A stretch of DNA of 64,000 nucleotides. Origin: RPQJ01 sp963777725 (GTDB lineage Bacteria; Pseudomonadota; Gammaproteobacteria; Steroidobacterales; Steroidobacteraceae). Numbering within the stretch: position 1 is the stretch's first letter; every line of letters begins with the position of its first letter. The stretch lies in the NCBI GenBank assembly GCA_963777725.1, contig CAVZRR010000019.1, positions 1 to 64,000 on the forward strand, written 5' to 3'. The notes beneath the pieces were generated by a model, which was not told the origin of the DNA, searched no databases, and was given only the letters and a program-made list of their open reading frames with translations. This document shows positions 1 through 8,008 of the stretch, piece by piece. A program made the position numbers and the translations under genes.

Positions 1-1370
1 ACGTGCTCCCGCTCGGTCGTGAGCGCGCCGATCGAGATCCGCACCATCCAGCGACCATCGAGCGTCGCCGGCGTCAGGTAGGCAGCGCCGGAGCGGTTGA
101 TGCGCTCGGCCCAGGCCAGCGTGTGACGATCGAGCACGTCTGCCGCGAGACCGGCAGGCTCGTGCCGGACGCACAGTGTCTGCAGCGCCACGGGCGCCAG
201 GACACGCCAGTCCGCCTCGGCCCGCACCTGGGATTCGAGCCAACGGGCGTTGCCGAGGTCACGCCGCAAGCGGCGCTGCAACCCCTCGACGCCCTGCTCG
301 CGGATCAGGCACCACAGCTTGAGCGCACGGAAGCGCCGGCCGAGCGGAATGCCCCAGTCGCGCAGGTTGCGCACCTCGCTGTCGACCGGGCTTTGCAGGT
401 AACTCGGGTTCGTGCTCATCACGCGCACCAGGTGCTGCGGATCGCGCACGTAATACAGCGAGCAGTCGAACGCGACGCCGAGCCACTTGTGGGCGTTCAG
501 CACCAGGGAATCGGCCTCCTCGACGCCGCGCCACAGTTCGCGGCACTCGGGCAGGATCATCGCCGAACCTGCCATGGCCGCATCGACGTGCAGCCAGAGG
601 CCGTGGGCGCGCCCGATGGCGGCGATCCGAGCGATCGGATCGAACGCCGTCGTCGTCGTCGTGCCGCTGGTGGCGACGATCGCGCAAGGCACGCGCCCGG
701 CGGCGAGATCGGCCTCGATGGCCAGCGCCAATGCTTCCGGTTTCATCGCATAGCACTGGTCGGTGGCAATGACGCGAATATTGTCGCGACCGAACCCTGC
801 CAGCAGCGCCGCCTTCTCGACCGAACTGTGGCTGTGCGACGAGACGTAGACGACCAGCGGCGCGACCTCGGCCTGCAACCCGCCGCGCGCCAGTGAAAAC
901 CCGGACGCTCGCTCGCGGGCGCAAAGCAGCGCGACGAGCGTCGAAGAGGACGCCGTATCCTGGATGACTCCGCTCCACGCCGCACTGAGGCCCACCATCT
1001 GCCGGACCCAGTCCGTCGCGACCTCCTCGAGTTCCGTGAGCGCCGGACTTGATTGCCACGACAGGCCGAGCACGCCGAGACCTGTGCTCAGGTAGTCACC
1101 GAGCACGGAGGAGAGTTCGCCGTTCGAGGGGAAGTAGCCGAAGAAATCCGGATGTTGCCAGTGCGACAGGCCCGGCAGGATCACCGTCTCGAGGTCCGTC
1201 AGCACCGCATCGAAGCGCTCGGGCGCGACCGGCGGCGCGGTGGGCAGCTGCGCGCGGATCGAGCCCGGCGCGACCGGCGACATCACCGGCAAGTCAGCGA
1301 CGCGCGACCGGTAATCCGCGATCCAGTCGATGATCTCGTGACCCAGCTTGCGGAACTCGTCGGGTGTCAT
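1..1370 (-). CDS. Group II PLP-dependent decarboxylase (aromatic-L-amino-acid decarboxylase family), 3' end outside window
   Basis: Predicted pyridoxal-phosphate enzyme that decarboxylates an aromatic or related L-amino acid in the cytoplasm. The frame stays open from the ATG at 1370 to the window edge (456 residues seen, C-terminus missing). Family hallmarks are visible: the N-terminal FFGYFPS stretch near residue 76, the HVDAA motif at 261-265 whose Asp263 would contact the PLP ring nitrogen, and NAHKW at 292-296 whose Lys295 would form the Schiff base. The start overlaps the stop of the upstream MFS gene in an ATGA, so the two are probably translationally coupled and the transporter may import the substrate. 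Tyrosine, DOPA, tryptophan and phenylalanine decarboxylases share these motifs, so the substrate is not assigned. Confidence 0.9.
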   Translation of the reverse strand, partial: MTPDEFRKLGHEIIDWIADYRSRVADLPVMSPVAPGSIRAQLPTAPPVAPERFDAVLTDLETVILPGLSHWQHPDFFGYFPSNGELSSVLGDYLSTGLGVLGLSWQSSPALTELEEVATDWVRQMVGLSAAWSGVIQDTASSSTLVALLCARERASGFSLARGGLQAEVAPLVVYVSSHSHSSVEKAALLAGFGRDNIRVIATDQCYAMKPEALALAIEADLAAGRVPCAIVATSGTTTTTAFDPIARIAAIGRAHGLWLHVDAAMAGSAMILPECRELWRGVEEADSLVLNAHKWLGVAFDCSLYYVRDPQHLVRVMSTNPSYLQSPVDSEVRNLRDWGIPLGRRFRALKLWCLIREQGVEGLQRRLRRDLGNARWLESQVRAEADWRVLAPVALQTLCVRHEPAGLAADVLDRHTLAWAERINRSGAAYLTPATLDGRWMVRISIGALTTEREH

Positions 1371-2731
1371 GCGTGGTTCTCCAGCCGCCGCTCGAGCCGG
1401 CGCGCAAGGATACCGTGCGCGCGCCGCCCGAGCGGATAGCGCCACGCAAGCACCAGCATCGGCACCAGCAACAGGCAAGGCCAGGCCACGAATGCAACCT
1501 TCAAGCCGAGCGCGGCGGATGCCGTGATCTCCTGCCGCGCGTCGAAGCCGAACAACGTCGGAATCCCGAGCGCGACGGCGCCGCCGACGCCCTGGTTGAG
1601 CTTGGTCACGACGGACTGGAACGCGAAGAAGATCGCGGCGCGATCCTGGCGATTGCGCCAGACGTCGTAGTCGACGATGTCGGCCAGCAGCGACGGCAGC
1701 GCGATCGAAGACAGCCCGAGGAAGAAACCGAAGCACGCCATGATCGCGACCATCGGCAGCAACGCGCGAGGCCCCGGCGCGAGCGTGAGCACGGCGAGCA
1801 GCGCGCCGATCATGCCCAGCGCCGCAAATGCCCACGCGCGGTGCTTCTCGACTCGCTTCAACACCTGCAGCCAGAGCGGCATCCCGAGTGCCATGGCCAA
1901 CGTCATCGGCAGCGCGATCTGCGGCACCTTGTCGGCGAGGCCGAGATAGCGACTCGAATAGATCACGAACAGGCTCGCCACGGCGCCGGTGGCCAGGCCG
2001 AACAGCACCTGCGTCGCCAGGAAGTACCTGAGCGGCGGCGTGTCGACCAGCGCGCGAACCAGGTCCGCGAGCCGTGGCCGCCGCGCGTCGAGCCGCCGTG
2101 TCGGCTCGGGCACTGCACGGCACAGCAGCAGCACTGCAAGCGGCAGGCTCACGATGATGAAGAGCGCGATCGCGCGCATGACCTCCGGCGTGAAGCTCGT
2201 GCTGCCGCGCAGCAGCAACATGGGCGCCGCCATGAACAGCACGCCGCCGGCGAAGCCGAGCAACTGTCGCCACAGCGCGATCCGTGAGCGCTCCTGGTAG
2301 TCGCGTGACAGTTCTGCCGCCATCGCCGTGTGCGGAATCTCGACCAGCGTCCAGCCGAGCGTGACCGCGAGGTACCAGGCGAGCAGGTGCGCAACCCCTG
2401 CATCAGGCGCGGGGTTGTAGAGGAACCAGGCGCTCGCGGCAATGAGCACGGCACCCGCGATCATCCATGGTTTGCGGCGTCCGGAGCGGTCTGACAGGTA
2501 GCCGATCGCCGGATCGGTCAACCCGTCGAACAGGCGCGCGACGAACGTCGCCGTTGCCAGTCCCGCCAACGTCACTGCGCTGTGATCCAGGTAGAAGTTC
2601 GGCAGCACCGCCGCCGTCGGCGACATCAGCATCGACAGTGGCAGGTTGACGAGGCCGAAGGCGATCAGCAGCGGTGTCGGCAGGCGGGAAGTCGAGGTCG
2701 GCATCGGGCAAGGTTGGCGCTGGTCCGGCAT
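1367..2731 (-). CDS. MFS transporter, GPH (glycoside-pentoside-hexuronide) cation symporter family
   Basis: Predicted 454-residue inner-membrane symporter with about 12 hydrophobic segments. The loop after TM2, RLFDGLTDPAIGYLSDRSG (about residues 66-84), is the signature of the GPH/MelB branch, and a second conserved basic loop follows in the middle of the protein. Classic members import sugars with Na+ or H+; relatives in Gammaproteobacteria often have unknown substrates. The stop codon overlaps the start of the decarboxylase gene (ATGA), arguing for one transcript. ATG at 2731 gives the full frame; a second ATG at 2704 lies closer to the first hydrophobic segment and could be the true start. 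Confidence 0.85.
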   Translation of the reverse strand: MPDQRQPCPMPTSTSRLPTPLLIAFGLVNLPLSMLMSPTAAVLPNFYLDHSAVTLAGLATATFVARLFDGLTDPAIGYLSDRSGRRKPWMIAGAVLIAASAWFLYNPAPDAGVAHLLAWYLAVTLGWTLVEIPHTAMAAELSRDYQERSRIALWRQLLGFAGGVLFMAAPMLLLRGSTSFTPEVMRAIALFIIVSLPLAVLLLCRAVPEPTRRLDARRPRLADLVRALVDTPPLRYFLATQVLFGLATGAVASLFVIYSSRYLGLADKVPQIALPMTLAMALGMPLWLQVLKRVEKHRAWAFAALGMIGALLAVLTLAPGPRALLPMVAIMACFGFFLGLSSIALPSLLADIVDYDVWRNRQDRAAIFFAFQSVVTKLNQGVGGAVALGIPTLFGFDARQEITASAALGLKVAFVAWPCLLLVPMLVLAWRYPLGRRAHGILARRLERRLENHA

Positions 2732-2784
2732 GCAACGATAGCATCGTCACGGAATGCGACTCCGGCGCCGGATAGAATTTCCCG

Positions 2785-3372
2785 ATGCGAATCTTCTCTC
2801 CACTCTACGACCGGGCCCTGAAATGGAGCCGTCACCCCCACGCCGAGCGTTACCTGGCGGGCGTGAGCTTCACGGAATCGTCATTTTTCCCGATCCCCCC
2901 CGACGTGCTGCTGGCGCCCATGGCCCTGGCGAGACCGGAGCGCTGGTGGCGACTCGCGGCCATCACGACCGTGACCTCGGTGCTCGGCGGCCTGCTCGGT
3001 TACCTGATCGGCTACGTGGCCATCGAAGCCGTCACGCCGGTCCTGCACCGGGTCGGCTACTGGCAGCATTTCGAAACGGCACACGACTGGTTCGCGCGCT
3101 ATGGGTTCTGGGCGATCTTCGCGGCGGGCTTCACGCCGATCCCGTACAAGGTCTTCACGATTGCAGCCGGCGCCGCGCACATGGGCCTGCTGCCGTTCAC
3201 GCTCGGGTCGCTGGTCGGTCGCGGCGCGCGCTACCTGCTGGTCGCCGGCCTCGTGCGCTGGGGCGGCGCGCCGATCGAGCACCAGATTCGCCGCTACATC
3301 GACGGCATCGGCTGGGCGATGCTGGTTGCGCTGCTGGCCGGCTACGCGACCTGGTCGCTTTTCCTGCGGTAA
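2785..3372 (+). CDS. YqaA family membrane protein (DedA/VTT-like)
   Basis: A 195-residue integral membrane protein of the YqaA branch of the SNARE-associated/DedA superfamily. The diagnostic N-terminal segment SFFPIPPDVLLAPMAL (about residues 33-48) and the central FTPIPYKVFTIAAG motif (about 120-133) are both intact. DedA/VTT proteins are linked to lipid scrambling or membrane homeostasis; no reaction is established for YqaA. The gene is divergent from the MFS transporter across a 53-bp gap and stands upstream of the tonB operon without overlap, so it is probably transcribed alone. Confidence 0.85.
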   Translation: MRIFSPLYDRALKWSRHPHAERYLAGVSFTESSFFPIPPDVLLAPMALARPERWWRLAAITTVTSVLGGLLGYLIGYVAIEAVTPVLHRVGYWQHFETAHDWFARYGFWAIFAAGFTPIPYKVFTIAAGAAHMGLLPFTLGSLVGRGARYLLVAGLVRWGGAPIEHQIRRYIDGIGWAMLVALLAGYATWSLFLR

Positions 3373-3488
3373 GTCCTCGCCGCGCTAGGTATTTTCGGCC
3401 ACGCGAAGCGGCGGCGGCGGCACCGGTATTCGGTTAGATTCGACCCGAGCGATGTTGCCTGCCGCGAGGGATCGAGGCCCGGCGTCCG

Positions 3489-4199
3489 ATGCGAATCGAT
3501 CGGTACGTGCACGACGAGCGCCTCACCTGGGGCGCGACGGGCGTGCTGCTGATCGTCACCACGCTGCATGCCGCAGGCATCGCGCGACTGCTGCTGGCGA
3601 AGCCGTCGGTGGCGGTGTCGGAGGCGGTCCCGGTCTTCCAGGTGAGCCTGCTCAAGCTCCCGCCGCCACCGCTGCCTCCCCTGCCGACGCGACCCGCCGA
3701 CGTCCCGCCGCCGACTGGAACGGACGCCGACAAGCCGCGCGTCCGGCAGACTCGCCCGGTGCCGATCCTCGTCGATACGCCGACGACCGATCCCGTCCCG
3801 CCCGACACGCAGGTCAAGCAGTACGAAATCGGCGACGAACTGCTGCCAGGCGACCCCGGGCCACCCATGCCACCGGATGCCGAACCGCTGTACGCCGAGG
3901 CCGCCCCCGTCGAGGAAACCCCGGTCGTCTGGAACCTGAAGCTGATCGACATGAAACCGCCGGTCTACCCACCGCGCTGCCTGCGGATGGGCATCGAGGG
4001 ACTGGTCAAGATCCGGGTGCTCGTCGGCGAGAACGGGCGGCCTCAGGAAGTCACGATCGGCAAGTCGAGCGGCGAAACGGCGCTCGACAACGCCGCCATG
4101 GAAGCCGTCCGCGACTGGCGCTTCGAGCCCGCAAGACGCAACGGCGTGCCCGTGCGTGCCTGGGCGATCGTGCCCGTGGAATTCAAGCTGATCGACTGA
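3489..4199 (+). CDS. tonB: TonB-family energy transducer
   Basis: Predicted periplasm-spanning TonB that couples the ExbBD proton motor to outer-membrane receptors. The 236-residue protein has one N-terminal membrane segment (about residues 16-38), a Pro-rich linker starting at residue 57, and a C-terminal TonB fold (about 150-236) containing PVYPPRCLRMGIEG, a SSGETALDNAA stretch and WRFEPARRNGVPV, all typical of the family. It is followed 15 bp later by exbB and then exbD. The ATG at 3489 is preceded by a purine-rich GAGG. Several TonB paralogues are usual in such genomes, and the receptor served is not visible here. Confidence 0.9.
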   Translation: MRIDRYVHDERLTWGATGVLLIVTTLHAAGIARLLLAKPSVAVSEAVPVFQVSLLKLPPPPLPPLPTRPADVPPPTGTDADKPRVRQTRPVPILVDTPTTDPVPPDTQVKQYEIGDELLPGDPGPPMPPDAEPLYAEAAPVEETPVVWNLKLIDMKPPVYPPRCLRMGIEGLVKIRVLVGENGRPQEVTIGKSSGETALDNAAMEAVRDWRFEPARRNGVPVRAWAIVPVEFKLID

Positions 4200-4214
4200 A
4201 GCAGGAACCGCATC

Positions 4215-4955
4215 ATGCATCCCACCGACGCCTTGACGACGATGAGCTTTTCAAACTTCCTGCGCTCGACGGACGCCGTGGGAATGTTCGTGTTCGGCCT
4301 GCTGATCCTGATGTCCATCGTGTCGTGGTACTTCATGGTCATCAAGTTCGTGCGCGCGCTGCGGATCCGGACGCGCTCGAACCACGTCGTCACCTCGTTC
4401 TGGAAGACGGCGCCCGACCAGGCGATCGCATTTCTCGAGCAACAGCCCGACTGGGAGCCGTTCTCGAAGATCGCGCTGGACGCGGAGTTCGCGATGCAGC
4501 ACCACGACCAGCTGACCGAGGACCGGCTGGCCGGCACGCTGCACCGGGCCGAATTCCTCGACCGCTCGCTGCGCTCGGCGATCAACCGCGAGATGGAGCG
4601 GCTGGAAACGGGCCTGACGTTCCTCGCCACGGTTGGCAGCACCGCCCCCTTCGTAGGGCTGTTCGGCACGGTCTGGGGCATCTTCCACGCACTGGTCAGG
4701 ATCGGCGCGACGGGCGAGACGTCGCTCGACCAGGTCGCCGGTCCCGTCGGCGAGGCCCTGATCATGACGGCGCTCGGCCTCGCGGTCGCCGTGCCTGCCG
4801 TGCTCGGCTACAACCTGCTGGTCCGCAACAACCGCGTGATCATCGCGAGCTTCCACGCGTTCGCCGAGGACCTGCTCGCCTACCTGACGACCGGCGCGCG
4901 CGTGCCCTCCTCGATGGATCACCACCGCGCACATCGCATCAGCAAGGCGGCGTAA
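4215..4955 (+). CDS. exbB: MotA/TolQ/ExbB proton channel protein
   Basis: Inner-membrane proton-channel subunit of the TonB motor, 246 residues. The N-terminal membrane segment (about residues 19-40) is followed by a cytoplasmic loop and two C-terminal membrane segments. The conserved VGSTAPFVGLFGTVWGI stretch (about 138-154) and GPVGEALIMTALGLAVA (about 176-192) are the ExbB/TolQ pore signatures. It sits between tonB and exbD, which favours ExbB over TolQ. An internal ATG nine codons downstream (MSFSNF) is an alternative start. Confidence 0.92.
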   Translation: MHPTDALTTMSFSNFLRSTDAVGMFVFGLLILMSIVSWYFMVIKFVRALRIRTRSNHVVTSFWKTAPDQAIAFLEQQPDWEPFSKIALDAEFAMQHHDQLTEDRLAGTLHRAEFLDRSLRSAINREMERLETGLTFLATVGSTAPFVGLFGTVWGIFHALVRIGATGETSLDQVAGPVGEALIMTALGLAVAVPAVLGYNLLVRNNRVIIASFHAFAEDLLAYLTTGARVPSSMDHHRAHRISKAA

Positions 4956-4973
4956 CCCGACCCGGAGACGACC

Positions 4974-5420
4974 ATGGCATTCAGCGGACTCGGTGCCGGC
5001 GGCGGCGCACCCAATTCGGCCCCGATGGCGGAGATCAACATGATCCCGCTCGTGGACGTGATGCTGGTGCTGCTGATCATCTTCATGATCACGGCGCCGC
5101 TGCTGGCCCACAAGATCAAGATCGACCTGCCGCAGGCTTCGACGGTACTGCTCGAGGAGAAGCCCGACACGATCGTCATCTCGCTGATGGCCGACGGCAA
5201 GATGTTCCTCAACGACGTCTCCATCGAGCGCACGGCCATGATCGAGCGTCTCGCGGTCGAGGCGCAGCGCAAGCCGCAACCCGAACTGCACCTGCACGTG
5301 GACCGCACGCTGCAGTTCCAGGCGCTCGCGACCGTGATGGCCGATGCCCAGAACGCCGGCATGGTGAAAGTGGGCATCGCGACCGATCCGATCAAGGGGA
5401 CGGAGGGCCGCGGACAATAA
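4974..5420 (+). CDS. exbD: ExbD biopolymer transport protein
   Basis: Third subunit of the TonB motor, 148 residues. A short cytoplasmic N-terminus with EINMIPLVDVMLVLL (about residues 21-35) carries the membrane-embedded Asp that is protonated in ExbD/TolR; the periplasmic domain follows. It lies 18 bp after exbB with a GGAG ribosome-binding sequence, so tonB-exbB-exbD form one operon. Length and motifs are standard for the family. Confidence 0.92.
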   Translation: MAFSGLGAGGGAPNSAPMAEINMIPLVDVMLVLLIIFMITAPLLAHKIKIDLPQASTVLLEEKPDTIVISLMADGKMFLNDVSIERTAMIERLAVEAQRKPQPELHLHVDRTLQFQALATVMADAQNAGMVKVGIATDPIKGTEGRGQ

Positions 5421-5430
5421 GGTCACATTC

Positions 5431-6003
5431 ATGCCGCTCACCGTGACACTGGAACTGTCGGACCTCGAGCTCGAGCATTTCCGGGCGCTGATGCGCCGCG
5501 CACGGGACCGCAGCGACCAGCGCACGCCGCGCGAGATCGCCGCAGCGGCAAGCGCAGAAATTGCCCGGCTGCAGTCCGTCGCGAGGTCTCCGTTCGTCGC
5601 GCGCCGCATCGAGCGGATCGGCCGCCTGGTCGCCATGCTCGAGGATCCTGAATGGGCCCTGCCGGAGCCCGAGCGCCAGCGGGTTCTCGACGGCCTGGCC
5701 TATGTCGCCGAAGCCGACGACCTCGTGCCCGACAACGTGCCGGTGCTCGGGCTCGTCGACGACGCGATCATGCTCGAGCTGGTGTTGACCGAGCTGCAGC
5801 ACGAGCTGGACGGCTACGAGGACTTCGACGTCTACCGCCGCCAGGAAGCCGCGCACCGCGACAAGCCCGGCCAGCACCGGCCCGTCACGCGCGAGGATTG
5901 GCTCGACGCGCAGCGCGCCGCGCTGCACGAGCGGATCCGCGAGCGGCGTGAGCGGGACCTCGCGCGGGACGGCGAGTCGTTCCGGCTGATCACGCGCTTC
6001 TAG
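5431..6003 (+). CDS. DUF1232 (YkvA-like) domain protein
   Basis: A 190-residue predicted cytoplasmic protein. Residues about 90-125 contain DDLVPDNVPVLGLVDDAIML, which matches the DUF1232/YkvA core (P-D-x-x-P-x-x-G-x-x-D-D). The flanks are highly charged and helical, and the C-terminal third is rich in Arg and Glu. It starts 10 bp after exbD, so it probably belongs to the tonB-exbB-exbD transcript. No biochemical function is known for the domain, and the link to TonB is inferred from position only. Confidence 0.75.
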   Translation: MPLTVTLELSDLELEHFRALMRRARDRSDQRTPREIAAAASAEIARLQSVARSPFVARRIERIGRLVAMLEDPEWALPEPERQRVLDGLAYVAEADDLVPDNVPVLGLVDDAIMLELVLTELQHELDGYEDFDVYRRQEAAHRDKPGQHRPVTREDWLDAQRAALHERIRERRERDLARDGESFRLITRF

Positions 6004-6084
6004 ATTCGCGAGGCGCCTGACCGCACCGCGGGCTGCACGCGAGTAGTATCCTGTGCAGCCCGACACCCAGACGAGAGTCAGGCC

Positions 6085-6702
6085 TTGAAGCTACATACGT
6101 CCGCGCGCGCACCGAACCCCCGGCGGGTCGACATGTTCATTGCCGAGAAGGGTATCCCGGGTATCACCCGCGAGCTCGTGGACCTGAATGCCGGCGAGCA
6201 CCGCAGCGCCGCCTTCACCGCGCGCAACCCGATGGCGCGGGTGCCGGTGCTCGAACTCGACGACGGGCGTTTTCTTTCCGAATCGCGCGCGATCTGCACA
6301 TACCTCGAAGGACTGCATCCGGAGCCGAACCTGATGGGGACGACCGCCGAGGAGCGAGCGTTCATCGAAATGGCCGATCGACAGGTCGAGTTCCACCTGC
6401 TGGCGACGATCGCGAACTTCGTTCGACACACCCATCCCGGGCTGCTCGCGCTGGAGAACCCGCAGTTCCCCGACTTTGGTACGGCCCAAGGGAAGAAGAT
6501 GCTCGATTATGCTGCACTGTTCGACGCCAGGCTGGCGTCGCGCCCGTGGATGGCGGGCGACCGGTTCACGATCGCCGACATCACGGCGTTCTGCGGCATC
6601 GAGTTCGCCCGACTGGTAAAATTCAAGCCGAGCGACGCTGGCCTGACTCATCTCGCGGCATGGCGCGACCGGGTGGCCGAGCGTCCGAGCGTGCGGGTTT
6701 GA
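6085..6702 (+). CDS. Glutathione S-transferase family protein
   Basis: A 205-residue cytoplasmic GST. The N-terminal thioredoxin-like half includes NPMARVPVLELDDG (about residues 48-61) with the cis-Pro that contacts glutathione, and LSESRAICTYLE (about 64-75) with the Glu-Ser pair that binds the gamma-glutamyl group. The C-terminal helical half has the conserved GDRFTIADI capping motif near residue 158. TTG at 6085 is the start used; GAGAG precedes it by about nine bases. The substrate is not predictable. Confidence 0.88.
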   Translation: MKLHTSARAPNPRRVDMFIAEKGIPGITRELVDLNAGEHRSAAFTARNPMARVPVLELDDGRFLSESRAICTYLEGLHPEPNLMGTTAEERAFIEMADRQVEFHLLATIANFVRHTHPGLLALENPQFPDFGTAQGKKMLDYAALFDARLASRPWMAGDRFTIADITAFCGIEFARLVKFKPSDAGLTHLAAWRDRVAERPSVRV

Positions 6703-6727
6703 TCGGCCCGATCGGCGGCGGAACCCC

Positions 6728-7441
6728 ATGAGCAATCCATCCCAGCAGCCCACTGACGACTCCATCGAACCGGTGTCGGCCCGGATCCGGGCGCGGATTC
6801 AGCGGGCCCGGCACCGTTTCCACGCCAACGACAACATCTCGAACTTCCTGAAGCCGGGTGAGCTCGAAGCACTGCTCGACGAGGTCGAGGTCAAGATGCG
6901 CGGCGTGCTCGAAAGCCTCGTGATCGACACCGTCAGCGATCACAACACGCAGGACACGGCACGCCGCGTCGCCAAGATGTACGTCAACGAAGTGTTTCGC
7001 GGGCGTTACGTGCCCGCGCCACCGGTCACCGAATTCCCGAACGCGGAGCACCTGAACGAACTGATGATCGTCGGGCCGATCACGGTGCGCAGCGCGTGCA
7101 GCCATCACTTCTGCCCGATCCTCGGCCGCCTTTGGATCGGCATCATGCCGAACGAGCACTCGAACCTGATCGGCCTGTCGAAATACTCACGGCTCGCCGA
7201 ATGGATCATGGGGCGGCCGCAGATCCAGGAGGAAGCGATTGCCCAGATGGCCGACCTGCTGATGAACAAGGTGAGCCCCGACGGGCTGGCCGTGGTCATG
7301 GAGGCCGACCACTTCTGCATGCACTGGCGCGGCGTCAAGGACGACAAGACCAAGATGGTGAACAGCGTGATGCGCGGTTCATTCCTGAAGGACCACACGC
7401 TGCGCCGCGAATTCCTGTCCCTCATCAGCCTGACCGACTGA
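6728..7441 (+). CDS. folE: GTP cyclohydrolase I
   Basis: Converts GTP to 7,8-dihydroneopterin triphosphate, the first step of tetrahydrofolate (and pterin) synthesis, in the cytoplasm. The 237-residue protein has the family's zinc-site segments SACSHHFCP (about residues 122-130) and DHFCMHWRG (about 196-204), plus the substrate-binding GLSKYSRLAEW stretch. Length fits FolE type I. The next gene, a BLUF photoreceptor, starts 7 bp after the stop, so the two are likely co-transcribed. Confidence 0.95.
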   Translation: MSNPSQQPTDDSIEPVSARIRARIQRARHRFHANDNISNFLKPGELEALLDEVEVKMRGVLESLVIDTVSDHNTQDTARRVAKMYVNEVFRGRYVPAPPVTEFPNAEHLNELMIVGPITVRSACSHHFCPILGRLWIGIMPNEHSNLIGLSKYSRLAEWIMGRPQIQEEAIAQMADLLMNKVSPDGLAVVMEADHFCMHWRGVKDDKTKMVNSVMRGSFLKDHTLRREFLSLISLTD

Positions 7442-7448
7442 GGCTCCC

Positions 7449-7877
7449 ATGCTCGTCCGCCTTCTCTACGCCAGCCGTGCAACCGCCCCGCTCATCACGT
7501 CCGTGCAGGATTCGATCCTCGAGCAATCGCGGGCGCGGAACCCAAAACTCGGCATCACCGGCATCCTCTGCTACAGCGACGACCTGTTCATCCAGGTCCT
7601 CGAGGGCGGTCGTGACGAAGTCTGCGAACTCTACAACACGATCGTGCGCGACGACCGCCACCAGCATGTGCGCATCCTCAGCTTCGAGGAGATCCGCGAG
7701 CGGCGGTTCGGCAGCTGGACCATGGGCCAGGTCAACCTCGCCAAGGTCAATCCTTCGTTGCTGCTCAAGTACGGCGAACGGCCAGCGCTGAGTCCGTTCG
7801 ACTGCTCCGGCCAGGCGACCATGGCGCTGCTCGAGGAGCTGATTGCGACGTCGCTGGTGGTCAACCGGGGCGGGTGA
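7449..7877 (+). CDS. BLUF-domain blue-light sensor
   Basis: A short 142-residue protein made of one BLUF domain, which binds FAD non-covalently and senses blue light through a Tyr-Gln hydrogen-bond switch. The key residues are present: Tyr7 in LLYASRA, Asn31 in ARNPKLGITG, Gln49 in FIQVLEGG, and Trp90/Met92 in SWTMG. About 40 residues follow the core, enough for the two capping helices of stand-alone BLUF proteins (PixD-like), with no fused enzyme domain. It therefore needs a partner protein; none is identifiable nearby. It is tightly coupled to folE, which is unusual. Confidence 0.92.
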   Translation: MLVRLLYASRATAPLITSVQDSILEQSRARNPKLGITGILCYSDDLFIQVLEGGRDEVCELYNTIVRDDRHQHVRILSFEEIRERRFGSWTMGQVNLAKVNPSLLLKYGERPALSPFDCSGQATMALLEELIATSLVVNRGG

Positions 7878-8008
7878 GCGTCGGTCGGTTGGATCGTCGC
7901 GGCGCGCGCCCGCCGCGCAAAACTGTGCTGTGCGTCAAGAACCGGTAAGTCAGATCGGCCCCGCGATGGCCGATGGCGCGGGCATTGTCCATAGTCCATC
8001 GAATCACC

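Noticed and set aside
4215..4955. TolQ of a Tol-Pal system
   Set aside because: Neighbours are tonB and exbD; no tolA, tolB or pal follows.
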